64,000 nt of DNA from Tersicoccus solisilvae (GTDB lineage Bacteria; Actinomycetota; Actinomycetes; Actinomycetales; Micrococcaceae), in assembly GCF_014643255.1 (NCBI RefSeq), contig NZ_BMJI01000002.1, positions 62,001 through 126,000 on the forward strand. The letters run 5' to 3'. This document shows positions 36,891-49,652 of the stretch, piece by piece. The position numbers and the translations under genes were made by a program. Numbering within the stretch: the first letter of the stretch is position 1; the number at the start of each line of letters is the position of its first letter. A model generated the notes under the pieces. That model saw only the letters and a list, made by a program, of their open reading frames with translations. It ran no database searches and was not told where the DNA came from.

Positions 36891-37921
36891 AGCACCTGCT
36901 GAGCACCGCGGGCCTGCCCCGGGCCACCGCCGTCGGTCTGCTGGACACCGCCGAGCGGATGTCCGAGGTGGAGCACCGGGAGATCAAGAAGCTGCCGGTG
37001 CTGCGCGGCCGGACCGTCGTCAACCTCTTCTTCGAGGACTCCACCCGCACCCGCATCTCCTTCGAGGCCGCCGCCAAGCGGCTGAGCGCGGACGTCATCA
37101 ACTTCGCCGCCAGGGGCTCCTCGGTATCCAAGGGCGAATCGCTCAAGGACACCGCCCAGACCCTGGAGGCGATGGGCGCCGACGCCGTCGTCATCCGGCA
37201 CGCCTCCTCCGGTGCCGCCGAGCAGCTCGCCCGGTCCGGCTGGATCGACGCGGGCGTGGTCAACGCCGGGGACGGCACCCACGAGCACCCGACGCAGGCG
37301 CTGCTGGACGCGTTCACCCTGCGCCGGCACCGGGCCGCCGTCGCCGGCACCGATCCCGCCGGCACCGACCTGGCCGGGATGCGGGTCGCCATCGTCGGGG
37401 ACGTGCTGCACTCCCGGGTCGCCCGGTCCAACCTCTGGCTGCTCACCACGCTCGGCGCCGACGTCACCCTCGTCGCGCCGCCCACCCTGGTCCCCGTCGG
37501 AGCCGGCGGCTGGCCCGCGCGGATCAGCTACGACCTGGACGAGGTGCTCGACGGCGGTGTCGACGCCGTGATGATGCTGCGGGTGCAGGCCGAGCGGATG
37601 CAGGCCGCGTTCTTCCCGACGGCCCGCGAGTACGCCCGCCGGTGGGGGTTCGACGCGGCCCGGCTGGCCGCGCTCGACCGCGCCGGCGCCGCCGGTGCTC
37701 GGGCCGCTGCCGCCGAGACGATCATCATGCATCCCGGCCCGATGAACCGGGGCCTGGAGATCGCCGCCGAGGCCGCCGACTCACCGCGCTCGACGGTCCT
37801 GGCGCAGGTCCGCAACGGCGTGTCCGTGCGGATGGCCGTGCTCTACCACCTGCTCGCCGGCGGCCCGGACGACCCGTCCACGGGCTCCGCCGCCGACGCT
37901 CACCTCGAGAGGACGCCGTGA
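36887..37921 (+). CDS. pyrB: Aspartate carbamoyltransferase catalytic subunit
   Basis: PyrB joins carbamoyl phosphate and aspartate to carbamoyl aspartate, the committed step of pyrimidine synthesis. The 344-residue product has the carbamoyl-phosphate loop [13 protein letters not shown], the SxxKGES segment ([11 protein letters not shown]), the HPTQALLD motif and MHPGPMNRG. It is a little longer than usual through its C-terminal tail. No pyrI is present, as expected outside enterobacteria. Start and stop overlap pyrR (ATGA) and pyrC (GTGA). Confidence 0.96.
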   Translation: MKHLLSTAGLPRATAVGLLDTAERMSEVEHREIKKLPVLRGRTVVNLFFEDSTRTRISFEAAAKRLSADVINFAARGSSVSKGESLKDTAQTLEAMGADAVVIRHASSGAAEQLARSGWIDAGVVNAGDGTHEHPTQALLDAFTLRRHRAAVAGTDPAGTDLAGMRVAIVGDVLHSRVARSNLWLLTTLGADVTLVAPPTLVPVGAGGWPARISYDLDEVLDGGVDAVMMLRVQAERMQAAFFPTAREYARRWGFDAARLAALDRAGAAGARAAAAETIIMHPGPMNRGLEIAAEAADSPRSTVLAQVRNGVSVRMAVLYHLLAGGPDDPSTGSAADAHLERTP

Positions 37922-39282
37922 CCGACTCCGTGACCGACGCCAGTGCCCTGCCTCCCGGCGGCGGCCGGTACCTGATCCGCGGCGCCCGCCTCCTCGGCGG
38001 CGCGCCCACCGACCTGCTGATCGAGGACGGGGTGATCACCGAGACCGGGGCCCTCTCCGCGGCCGGCGCGCAGCTCGTCGACGCCGACGGGCTGGTCGCC
38101 CTGCCCGGGTTCGTCGACCTGCACACCCACCTGCGCGAACCCGGCCGCGAGGACGCCGAGACGGTGCTGACCGGCTCCCGCGCCGCGGCCCTGGGCGGGT
38201 TCACCGCGGTGCACGCGATGGCCAACTCGGACCCGGTCGCCGACACCGCCGGCGTCGTCGAGCAGGTGTTCACCCTGGGCCGGGACGCGGGTTGGACCGA
38301 GGTGCGCCCGGTCGGCGCGGTCACCGTGGGTCTGGGCGGCACCCGGCTGGCCGAGCTCGGCGCCATGGCCGACTCCCGCGCCCGCGTCCGGGTCTTCTCC
38401 GACGACGGGATGTGCGTGCACGACCCGGTGCTGATGCGCCGGGCCCTGGAGTACGTCAAGGCGTTCGACGGTGTCGTCGCCCAGCACGCCCAGGAGCCCC
38501 GGCTGACCGAGGGCGCCCAGATGAACGAGGGCGCCGTCTCGGCGACCCTCGGGCTGACCGGCTGGCCCGCCGTCGCCGAGGAGGCGATCATCGCCCGCGA
38601 CGTGCTGCTCGCCGAGCACGTCGGCTCCCGGCTGCACGTGTGCCACGTGTCCACCGCCGGCAGCGTGGAGCTGATCCGCTGGGCCAAGCAGCGCGGCGTC
38701 GCCGTCACCGCCGAGGTCACCCCGCACCACCTGATGCTCACCGACGAGGCCGTCACCGGGTACGACCCCGTGTTCAAGGTCAACCCGCCGCTGCGCACGG
38801 CCGAGGACGTCACCGCCCTGCGGCAGGGTGTCGCCGACGGCACGATCGACGTCATCGGCACCGATCACGCCCCGCACCCGGCCCAGGCCAAGGAGTGCGA
38901 GTGGAGCCAGGCCGCGATGGGCATGACCGGGCTGGAGACCGCGCTCCCCGTCGTCCAGGAGGCCCTGGTCGAGACCGGGATGCTCGACTGGGCGGGAGTC
39001 GCCCGGATCATGGCGCAGACCCCCGCCCGGATCGGCCGGCTGCCCTGGCAGGGTGGCGGCCTCGCCGTCGGGGAGCGGGCGAACCTCGTCCTGGTCGACC
39101 CGGCCGCGCGCCGCGTCGTCGACCCCGCGACGATGGCCACCAAGGGGCGCAACAGCCCGTTCGCCGGTCGCGAGCTGCCCGGCCGGGTGGTGGCGACCTT
39201 CCTCGCCGGGCACCCGACGGTGCTTGACGGTGCCCTGAACGCCCCGTTCACGGTGGCCACGGCGACGGGAGGCGCCCGATGA
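37918..39282 (+). CDS. pyrC: Dihydroorotase
   Basis: Dihydroorotase closes carbamoyl aspartate to dihydroorotate. The 454-residue amidohydrolase has the type I metal motif [39 protein letters not shown], and the catalytic IGTDHAPHP. Two-metal ligands look complete, though the bridging Lys is not obvious in the short EDAET segment. The GTG overlaps pyrB by four bases, with GAGAGGA upstream. The following gene overlaps in ATGA. Confidence 0.95.
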   Translation: MTDSVTDASALPPGGGRYLIRGARLLGGAPTDLLIEDGVITETGALSAAGAQLVDADGLVALPGFVDLHTHLREPGREDAETVLTGSRAAALGGFTAVHAMANSDPVADTAGVVEQVFTLGRDAGWTEVRPVGAVTVGLGGTRLAELGAMADSRARVRVFSDDGMCVHDPVLMRRALEYVKAFDGVVAQHAQEPRLTEGAQMNEGAVSATLGLTGWPAVAEEAIIARDVLLAEHVGSRLHVCHVSTAGSVELIRWAKQRGVAVTAEVTPHHLMLTDEAVTGYDPVFKVNPPLRTAEDVTALRQGVADGTIDVIGTDHAPHPAQAKECEWSQAAMGMTGLETALPVVQEALVETGMLDWAGVARIMAQTPARIGRLPWQGGGLAVGERANLVLVDPAARRVVDPATMATKGRNSPFAGRELPGRVVATFLAGHPTVLDGALNAPFTVATATGGAR

Positions 39283-39884
39283 CCGGCCGGGTGCTCGCCG
39301 TCGTCCTCCTCGTCGTCGCGCTCGTGGTCGTGTTCGCCCTGATGCGGCGCGGCTGGCTGGCCCGGCAGCGGCGCCAGGGTGACCTGCCGGCCCCCCACCG
39401 GAGCGGCGACCTCGGCGCGAGCATCGCCGCCGCCGACGGCATGTACGTGGTGACGACCACCGCCGGCGACTGGCTGGACCGGGTCGCCGTGCACGGCCTC
39501 GGCGTGCGCACCGCCGCCGCCCTGAGCGTGCACCCGGGCGGGGTGCTGATCTCCCGCCGCGGCGCCGACGACGTCGTGATCCCCGCCGCCGACCTGGAAT
39601 CCGTCACCACCACCTCCGGCATGGCCGGCAAGTTCGTCGAGCGCGACGGGCTGCTCGTGCTCACCTGGCGGCTCGGCCCGCGGCGCGTCGACACGGGCTT
39701 CCGCGTCCGGCACGCGGGGGAGCAGGCGGCGCTGATCGAGGCGCTGCTGACCCTGCCGGGCGTGCGACGACGCGAGGCGCCGCGGGGCGTGCCCGACACC
39801 GAGCCGGTGTCCGGCCCCGACCGCGGCGCCACCACCACCGATCCCACCGACCCCACCACCGAGACCAGGGGACCTTCCGCATGA
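39279..39884 (+). CDS. Pyr-operon membrane protein (PH-like, function unknown)
   Basis: The 201-residue product has one N-terminal membrane helix ([18 protein letters not shown]), a basic [10 protein letters not shown] segment, a predicted all-beta region of about 45-160 ([20 protein letters not shown] ... [19 protein letters not shown]), and a Thr/Pro-rich tail. The beta region resembles bacterial PH-like domains. Its place between pyrC and carA is conserved in actinobacteria; Mycobacterium tuberculosis has Rv1382 there. No catalytic motif is visible. Four-base overlaps on both sides show it is translated with the operon, but no role in pyrimidine synthesis is known. Confidence 0.8.
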   Translation: MTGRVLAVVLLVVALVVVFALMRRGWLARQRRQGDLPAPHRSGDLGASIAAADGMYVVTTTAGDWLDRVAVHGLGVRTAAALSVHPGGVLISRRGADDVVIPAADLESVTTTSGMAGKFVERDGLLVLTWRLGPRRVDTGFRVRHAGEQAALIEALLTLPGVRRREAPRGVPDTEPVSGPDRGATTTDPTDPTTETRGPSA

Positions 39885-41022
39885 CCACTCCCGCCATCCT
39901 GATCCTCGAGGACGGGCGCACCTTCCGCGGCCGCTCCTACGGCGCCGTCGGGCAGGCGCTCGGCGAGGCCGTCTTCGCCACCGGCATGACCGGCTACCAG
40001 GAGACCATCACCGACCCGTCCTACGCCGGCCAGCTCGTGGTGCAGACCGCACCGCACATCGGCAACACCGGCGTCAACCGCGAGGACGCCGAGTCCGTGC
40101 GCATCCAGGTCGCCGGCTACATCGTCCGCGACCCCGCCCGCCGCGCGTCCAACTGGCGCAGCGAGTCCTCCCTCGACGACGAGCTGGTCCGCCAGGGCGT
40201 CGTGGGCATCGCCGGCATCGACACCCGCGCGCTCACCCGGCACCTGCGCGACGCCGGCTCCATGCGCGGCGGCATCTTCTCCGGCCCCGCCGCCGAGCGG
40301 CCCGTCGCCGAGCTGGCCGCGGAGGTCGCCGCGAGCCCGCGGATGACCGGCGCGAAGCTGGCCGAGACGGTCTCCGTCAGCGAGCCCGAGGTGATCGAGC
40401 CCGCCGACCACGGCTGGGACGGGCCGGTCCGCTTCACCCTCGCCGCCGTCGACCTCGGCATCAAGGCGATGACCCCGCACCGGTTCGCCGAGCGCGGCGT
40501 GCGGGTGCACGTGCTGCCCGCCACGACCACGTGGGAGCAGCTGCAGGCGGTGCAGCCCGACGGCGTCTTCTACTCCAACGGTCCCGGCGACCCGGCCACC
40601 GCGGAGGACCAGATCGCCCTGCTGCGCCGGGTCCTGGACGCCCGGATCCCGTTCTTCGGGATCTGCTTCGGCAACCAGCTGCTCGGCCGGGCGCTCGGCT
40701 TCGGCACCTACAAGCTCCGCTTCGGGCACCGGGGCATCAACCAGCCGGTGCTGGACCGCAGCACCGGCAGGGTGGAGATCACCTCCCAGAACCACGGCTT
40801 CGCCGTCGACGCCCCCCTGGACGGACCCGTCGAGGCGCCCGCCGGGGACTACGGCCGGGTCGAGGTCAGCCACGTGTGCCTCAACGACGACGTCGTCGAG
40901 GGCCTGCGCTGCCTGGACATCCCCGCCTTCTCGGTCCAGTACCACCCGGAGGCGGCGGCCGGCCCGCACGACGCGGCCTACCTGTTCGACCGGTTCATCG
41001 CACTCATGGAGGACTCCCACTG

Positions 41023-41023
<1 letters not shown>
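39881..41023 (+). CDS. carA: Carbamoyl-phosphate synthase small subunit
   Basis: CarA hydrolyses glutamine and channels ammonia to CarB. The 380-residue product has the N-terminal CPSase small domain ([18 protein letters not shown]) and a C-terminal class I glutamine amidotransferase. That domain carries the nucleophile motif [16 protein letters not shown] and the His/Glu pair in [11 protein letters not shown]. The nucleophile elbow reads GICFGNQ rather than the common GICLGHQ, but the Cys is present. The start overlaps the membrane-protein stop in ATGA, and the carB ATG shares one base with the carA stop. Confidence 0.96.
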
Positions 41024-44341
<3,318 letters not shown>

Positions 44342-44349
<8 letters not shown>

Positions 44350-45301
44350 GCGGGATCCCGGGCGGGTTCCCGAGCCGGCCGCCGGCCCGGCGCCGACGCC
44401 GGATCCCCTGCCGGGCGCCGGTCCCGCGGCGGTGTCGGAGCTCGGCTTCGGGCCGCGCCTGCAGGCCGCGATGGCCCGCCGCGGTCCGCTGTGCGTCGGC
44501 ATCGATCCCCACCCGGCGCTGCTGAGCGCCTGGGAGCTGCCCGACGACGCCGCCGGTGTGGAGCGGTTCTCCCGCACCGTGCTGGAGGCCGCCGCCGGGC
44601 GGTGCGCGGCGTTCAAGCCGCAGGTGGCCCTGTTCGAACGCCACGGGTCCGCGGGGATGGCCGCGCTCGAGCGGCTGCTCGCGGAGGCGGCCGCGGCGGA
44701 CGTGTTGACCATCGCCGACGCGAAGCGCGGCGACATCGGCTCGACCATGGCCGCGTACGCGCAGGCCTGGTTGGCCGACGGCTCCCCGCTGGCCGCGGAC
44801 GCCGTGACGCTGAGCCCGTACCTCGGGTTCGACTCGCTGCGGCCGGCCCTGGACCTGGCGGCCGTCACCGGCCGCGGGGTGTTCGTGCTCGCCCTGACGT
44901 CCAACCCCGAGGGCGCCGGCGTCCAGCACGCCGGCGACGACGGCGACGGTGGTTCCGTGGCCGGGCGGATCTGCGCCGCCGCGGCGGACGAGAACGCCGC
45001 CCGCCGGTCCGCCGACGGCTGGGGCCCGGTGGGCCTCGTCGTCGGCGCCACCGTCGGGGCGGAGACGATCCGGCGCCTGGGAATCGACCTCGCCGCCGTC
45101 GCCGGTCCTCTGCTCGCCCCCGGATACGGCGCCCAGGGGGCCGGCGTGGCCGAGGTCGCGGCCACGTTCGGCCGGGCCGTGCCGGCGGCACTCGTCTCCT
45201 CCAGTCGGCAGATCCTGGCGGCGGGGCCTGCGGCCGCGGACGTGCGCGCCGCCGTCGAGGCGACCGTGGAGGACCTCCGGTCGCTCGCCCCGGCGGGCTG
45301 A
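44342..45301 (+). CDS. pyrF: Orotidine 5'-phosphate decarboxylase (type 2)
   Basis: PyrF decarboxylates OMP to UMP. The 319-residue product is of the longer type 2 family, with the active-site motif [11 protein letters not shown] and conserved [11 protein letters not shown] at the start of the barrel and [10 protein letters not shown] near its end. The first ~35 residues are Pro/Ala-rich and variable. The GTG at 44342 overlaps carB by 8 bases. The operon ends here without a dihydroorotate dehydrogenase or pyrE; these must lie elsewhere. Confidence 0.94.
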
Positions 45302-45409
45302 GGACGCCCGTCCGGCGCGCCCGTCCGACCCGCTCGTCCCACCGCTGACCTGCACGCACGTGCCGCGGCGGTGCTACGCCTGCTCCTGTTCCTGGCCGCG
45401 AGCCGGGGT

Positions 45410-45415
45410 TACACT
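45410..45415 (+). promoter_or_regulatory. -10 box TACACT of mihF
   Basis: TACACT lies 148 bases before the mihF start in the 262-base gap after pyrF. TTCCTG at 45389-45394 is a weak -35 candidate at 15-base spacing. A long leader of about 140 bases follows, in which nothing else was recognised. Confidence 0.45.
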
Positions 45416-45563
45416 ACGTGCACGACGCGACATGGGGGGCTTTCCACCCGGGCACCGGTGCACTCGCGGAACCGGCGCGCGGAGCTTGTTCGACCATCCA
45501 TCAGGAGCGCCGGACGGCCCGCGAGGCCGGTCCCGGTGCCCGGGACGTGTACGGGAGAGAACC

Positions 45564-45881
45564 GTGGCTCTGAAACCGTTGACCACCGACGAACGGGCGC
45601 GCGCCCGCGACAAGGCGACCGCGGCGAGGTCCGTGCGAGCCGACGCGAAGTCACGACTGAAGTCGGGGAACTCGTCGGTCGCCTCCGTGATCGATTCCGG
45701 CGCCTCCGACGAGGCGATCGGCCGGATGAAGGTCAGCGAGATGCTCGAGTCGCTGCCCGGCGTCGGCAAGAAGCGCTCGGCGGCTATCATGGCCGAGGTC
45801 GGCATCTCGCCGTCCCGTCGGATCCGGGGCCTCGGCGTGCACCAGCGCAAGGCCCTCATCGACTATCTCACCGCACACTAG
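45564..45881 (+). CDS. mihF: Actinobacterial integration host factor
   Basis: The 105-residue product is the actinobacterial IHF, a nucleoid protein unrelated to the alpha/beta IHF of enterobacteria. The H2TH-type DNA-binding signature is clear: SLPGVGKKRSAAIMAEVGI followed by RRIRGLGVHQRKALIDYL. Mycobacterial IHF is needed for phage L5 integration and chromosome organisation. The GTG at 45564 has GGGAGAGA just upstream and gives the usual length (~105). It precedes gmk and rpoZ, the standard actinobacterial order. Confidence 0.95.
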   Translation: MALKPLTTDERARARDKATAARSVRADAKSRLKSGNSSVASVIDSGASDEAIGRMKVSEMLESLPGVGKKRSAAIMAEVGISPSRRIRGLGVHQRKALIDYLTAH

Positions 45882-45983
45882 GGGCCGGCCCACCGCAGCG
45901 TGGTCGCCCCGCGACGCACAGGGCGCCGCAGCACCCGCCGAGCGCACGGCGGACCGCGACGCCCGGACAAGGGCCCCAGCATC

Positions 45984-46625
45984 GTGAGCGACGACGCGCC
46001 GACGGCGATCGGTACCGAACCGGCCTCGAGCACCGACCCGGAAGCGCCGGGGACGGGAGCGGATGGTTCCCCGCGCCTGACCGTGCTGGCCGGGCCGACC
46101 GCCGTCGGCAAGGGCACCGTCTCCACCTACATCCGCGACCACTACCCCCAGGTGTGGCTCTCGGTCTCGGCGACGACCAGGCCGCCACGCCCGGGCGAGC
46201 GGGACGGCGTGCACTACTTCTTCCTCACCCCCGAGCGGTTCGACGAGCTGGTCGCGACGGGTCAGATGCTCGAGTGGGCCGTCGTGCACGGGCGGCACCG
46301 GTACGGCACCCCTCGCCCCGCGGTGGAGGCGGCGCTGGCCGAGGGCCGCAGCGTCCTGCTGGAGATCGACCTCCAGGGCGCCCGGCAGGTGCGCGACGCC
46401 ATGCCCGAGGCGTCGTTCGTCTTCCTCGCGCCGCCGACGTGGGACGAGATGGTCCGGCGGCTGATCGGGCGGGGCACCGAGACCCCCGAGGAACAGCAGC
46501 ACCGGCTCGAGACCGCTAGACTGGAGCTTGCTGCAGAACCCGAGTTCGACCACACCGTGGTCAACGACAGGGTCGAGCGGGCCGCCGCGGAGCTCGTCAG
46601 CCTGATGGGGCTGCCCGCCCGCTGA
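45984..46625 (+). CDS. gmk: Guanylate kinase
   Basis: Gmk phosphorylates GMP to GDP. The 213-residue product has the P-loop GPTAVGKGT (about residue 38), the GMP-binding [32 protein letters not shown] and [11 protein letters not shown]. The N-terminal ~30 residues are an acidic, variable extension. The GTG at 45984 follows AAGGG at 45969-45973. A GTG at 45900 is possible but would add a basic 28-residue stretch unlike the family. rpoZ follows. Confidence 0.95.
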   Translation: MSDDAPTAIGTEPASSTDPEAPGTGADGSPRLTVLAGPTAVGKGTVSTYIRDHYPQVWLSVSATTRPPRPGERDGVHYFFLTPERFDELVATGQMLEWAVVHGRHRYGTPRPAVEAALAEGRSVLLEIDLQGARQVRDAMPEASFVFLAPPTWDEMVRRLIGRGTETPEEQQHRLETARLELAAEPEFDHTVVNDRVERAAAELVSLMGLPAR

Positions 46626-46721
46626 GCCGCTTCCCACCCGCCCGGCCCACCGGTTCTGCCCGACGAACCTCGGCCACCGGCCCGCCCGGCGCCCGAGACC
46701 CCGACACCTGGAGACAAATCC

Positions 46722-47045
46722 GTGACCACTCACGCCGAAGGCATCATTTCCCCGTCGATCGACTCGCTGCTGGAGACGACCGACTCCAAGTACGCGCTCG
46801 TCATCTACGGCGCCAAGCGGGCCCGCCAGATCAACGCCTACTACGCGCAGCTGCACGAGGGCCTGTTCGAGTACGTCGGCCCGCTGGTGGAGACCCGGCT
46901 GAACGAGAAGCCCCTGTCCATCGCGCTGCGCGAGATCGAGGAGGGCCTGCTCGAGCGCAAGGCCATCGACCCCGACGCCGTGCCGGCCGCCCCGTCCGCG
47001 CTGGACGACGCGGACGTCTTCGGCGACGCCGACCCCACCGCGTGA
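46722..47045 (+). CDS. rpoZ: DNA-directed RNA polymerase omega subunit
   Basis: Omega helps fold and retain beta-prime in RNA polymerase. The 107-residue product has the omega signature [23 protein letters not shown] and the conserved [15 protein letters not shown]. The C-terminal tail is acidic. The GTG has CTGGAGA nine bases upstream. It lies 96 bases after gmk and 13 bases before coaBC. Confidence 0.95.
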   Translation: MTTHAEGIISPSIDSLLETTDSKYALVIYGAKRARQINAYYAQLHEGLFEYVGPLVETRLNEKPLSIALREIEEGLLERKAIDPDAVPAAPSALDDADVFGDADPTA

Positions 47046-47058
47046 CCCGGGGCGGCGC

Positions 47059-48297
47059 GTGAAGGTCGTCCTCGGTGTCGGCGGCGGGGTCGCCGCCTAC
47101 AAGAGTGCCCTGTTGCTGCGGCTCTTCACCGAGCAGGGCCACGACGTCACCGTCCTGCCCACCGCCGCGTCGCTGAACTTCGTCGGCGCCGCCACCTGGG
47201 AGGCCCTCTCCGGCCGGCCCGCGCCGCGCGACGTCTTCGAGGACGTCGAGCAGGTCAACCACGTGCGCCTCGGCAGCGAGGCGGACCTCGTCGTCGTCGC
47301 TCCCGCCACCGCGGACCTGCTCGCCCGGGCCGCCCACGGCCTGGCCGACGACCTGCTGACCAACACCCTGCTGGTGGCCACCTGCCCGGTGCTGCTCGTG
47401 CCGGCCATGCACACGCAGATGTGGCAGCACCCGGCGACGGCCGCCAACGTCGCGACCCTCCGGTCCCGCGGCGTGCACGTGCTCGACCCCGCCGTGGGCC
47501 GCCTCACCGGCGCCGACAGCGGTCCCGGCCGGCTGCCCGACCCCGACGACATCCACGCGGCGGCCCTCGCGCTGATCGACGAGCCGTCCTCGCCGGGGCG
47601 GGAGGCCGCATCCGGCAGTGTTCTCGCCGGGCGGCGGGTTCTCGTGACCGCCGGCGGCACCCGCGAGCCGCTCGACCCCGTCCGCTACCTCGGCAACCGC
47701 TCCAGTGGCAAGCAGGGCGTCGCCCTGGCCCGGGCGGCACGGGCGGCCGGAGCCGAGGTCACCCTGATCGGGGCCAACCTGCAGGTCGAGCCGCCCGCCG
47801 GCGTCGAACACGTGGCCGTCGAGACCAGCGAGCAGTTGCACGACGCCGTGCTCGCCGCCCGGGGCGACGCCGACCTCGTCATCATGGCCGCCGCCGTCGC
47901 CGACTTCCGGCCCCGCAGCCTCGCCGCGCACAAGATCAAGAAGAGCGAGGACGGGACCGACCCCGTCATCGAACTGACCCGCACCCCGGACATCCTCGCC
48001 GAGATCTCCGCGCACCGGGCCCGGCCCGGGCAGGTGATCGTCGGTTTCGCCGCCGAGACCGGCGACGCGACGCACACCCCGCTCGAGTTCGCCCGGGCCA
48101 AGCTGGCCCGCAAGGGGTGCGACGCCCTGGTGCTCAACGAGGTCACCGACGGCGCCGTGTTCGGGCAGGACAGCACCGCCGTGCACGTCGTCACCCCCGA
48201 CGGCCAGGTGGCCGAGGCGAGCGGCACCAAGGATGATGTCGCCGTGTTCCTCGTGGGCACATTCGCCCGGATCGCAGCCAGTACAGTGGGCAGGTGA
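47059..48297 (+). CDS. coaBC: Bifunctional phosphopantothenoylcysteine decarboxylase / synthetase
   Basis: CoaBC couples cysteine to 4'-phosphopantothenate (CoaB) and decarboxylates the product (CoaC, an FMN enzyme), two steps of coenzyme A synthesis. The 412-residue product has the CoaC half ([14 protein letters not shown], the catalytic His in VNHVRLG, and PAMHTQMW). The CoaB half follows with [36 protein letters not shown] and KIKK. Both halves look intact. The stop overlaps metK in GTGA. Confidence 0.95.
   Translation: MKVVLGVGGGVAAYKSALLLRLFTEQGHDVTVLPTAASLNFVGAATWEALSGRPAPRDVFEDVEQVNHVRLGSEADLVVVAPATADLLARAAHGLADDLLTNTLLVATCPVLLVPAMHTQMWQHPATAANVATLRSRGVHVLDPAVGRLTGADSGPGRLPDPDDIHAAALALIDEPSSPGREAASGSVLAGRRVLVTAGGTREPLDPVRYLGNRSSGKQGVALARAARAAGAEVTLIGANLQVEPPAGVEHVAVETSEQLHDAVLAARGDADLVIMAAAVADFRPRSLAAHKIKKSEDGTDPVIELTRTPDILAEISAHRARPGQVIVGFAAETGDATHTPLEFARAKLARKGCDALVLNEVTDGAVFGQDSTAVHVVTPDGQVAEASGTKDDVAVFLVGTFARIAASTVGR
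48282..48287 (+). promoter_or_regulatory. Possible internal -10 box TACAGT before metK
   Basis: TACAGT lies inside the end of coaBC, six bases before the metK GTG, the spacing of a leaderless mRNA. It may give metK independent expression. The motif is short and lies in coding sequence, so it could be chance. Confidence 0.3.
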
Positions 48298-49493
48298 CTT
48301 CCACCGATCTGCGTCTGTTCACCTCCGAATCCGTGACGAACGGGCACCCGGACAAGATCTGCGACCAGATCAGTGACGCCATCCTCGACGGGCTGCTGAC
48401 CGCCGACCCCAACTCCCGCGTGGCGGTCGAGACCATGGTCACGACCGGCCTCGTGCACGTCGCCGGCGAGGTGACCACATCGGGCTACGTCGAGATCCCG
48501 CGGATCGTGCGCGACACCATCCTGCGGATCGGCTACGACTCCTCCGACAAGGGCTTCGACGGCGCCAACTGTGGCGTCTCCGTCTCCATCGGCGAGCAGT
48601 CGCCGGACATCTCCGGTGGCGTCACCACCTCCCTGGAGGTGCGAGAGGGGCGGGCCGTCGACGACCTGGACCGGCAGGGCGCCGGCGACCAGGGGCTCAT
48701 GTTCGGCTACGCCAGCGAGGAGACGCCGGTCCTGATGCCGATGCCGATCTGGCTCGCCCACCGGCTCTCGGAGCGACTGACGGACGTGCGCACGTCCGGG
48801 GCCCTGCCCGCCCTGCGCCCGGACGGGAAGACCCAGGTCACCATCGGGTACGACGGACTGACCCCGGTGAGCGTCGACACCGTCGTCGTCTCCACCCAGC
48901 ACGAGGCCGACTACGCCCAGGCGCAGTTGAAGGCCGACATCACGGCCGCGGTCATCGAGCCGGTGCTCGCGTCCTCGGGCCTCGACACGTCGAACACGAA
49001 GCACATCATCAACCCCGGCGGGCCGTTCGTCATCGGCGGCCCGGTGGGCGACGCCGGTCTGACCGGCCGCAAGATCATCGTCGACACCTACGGGGGAATG
49101 GCCCGGCACGGCGGCGGCGCGTTCTCCGGCAAGGACCCGTCGAAGGTGGACCGCTCCGCCGCGTACGCGATGCGCTGGGTCGCGAAGAACGTCGTGGCCG
49201 CCGGGCTCGCCGCACGCGCCGAGATCCAGGTCGCCTATGCGATCGGTCGGGCGCACCCGGTGGGCCTGTACGTCGAGACGTTCGGCACCGAGAAGACCGA
49301 CCCGGCGCGGATCTCCCGCGCCATCCGCGAGGTGTTCGACCTGCGCCCGCTGGCGATCATCCGGGACCTCGACCTGCAGCGGCCGATCTACGCCCGCACC
49401 GCCGCGCACGGTCATTTCGGTCGCGAGGAGCCGGGCTTCACCTGGGAGCTCACCGACCGCGCCGACGCGCTGCGGAGCGCCGCCGGGCTCTGA
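48294..49493 (+). CDS. metK: S-adenosylmethionine synthetase
   Basis: MetK makes S-adenosylmethionine from methionine and ATP. The 399-residue product has the conserved [20 protein letters not shown], the active-site loop [12 protein letters not shown], and the phosphate-binding [18 protein letters not shown]. The GTG overlaps coaBC in GTGA; no SAM riboswitch fits in the available space. A TACAGT six bases upstream may be an internal promoter. Confidence 0.97.
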   Translation: MTSTDLRLFTSESVTNGHPDKICDQISDAILDGLLTADPNSRVAVETMVTTGLVHVAGEVTTSGYVEIPRIVRDTILRIGYDSSDKGFDGANCGVSVSIGEQSPDISGGVTTSLEVREGRAVDDLDRQGAGDQGLMFGYASEETPVLMPMPIWLAHRLSERLTDVRTSGALPALRPDGKTQVTIGYDGLTPVSVDTVVVSTQHEADYAQAQLKADITAAVIEPVLASSGLDTSNTKHIINPGGPFVIGGPVGDAGLTGRKIIVDTYGGMARHGGGAFSGKDPSKVDRSAAYAMRWVAKNVVAAGLAARAEIQVAYAIGRAHPVGLYVETFGTEKTDPARISRAIREVFDLRPLAIIRDLDLQRPIYARTAAHGHFGREEPGFTWELTDRADALRSAAGL

Positions 49494-49652
49494 CCGAGTC
49501 GCCCGGCACCTCGACCGTCCCCGCCGGCACGGTTCTGTCGGAGGCCGGTGGTGGACTGTGTCCACGGCCGTGACGTCGTCGCGGCGCCGGTCGATCGCAC
49601 GCACCGCCCGGTCCCCGCCGAGTGGTGGGCGCCGTTCAGGAGGGAGGACCCG

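Noticed and set aside
48240-48300. SAM riboswitch upstream of metK
   Set aside because: metK overlaps coaBC by four bases, so there is no untranslated leader to hold one.
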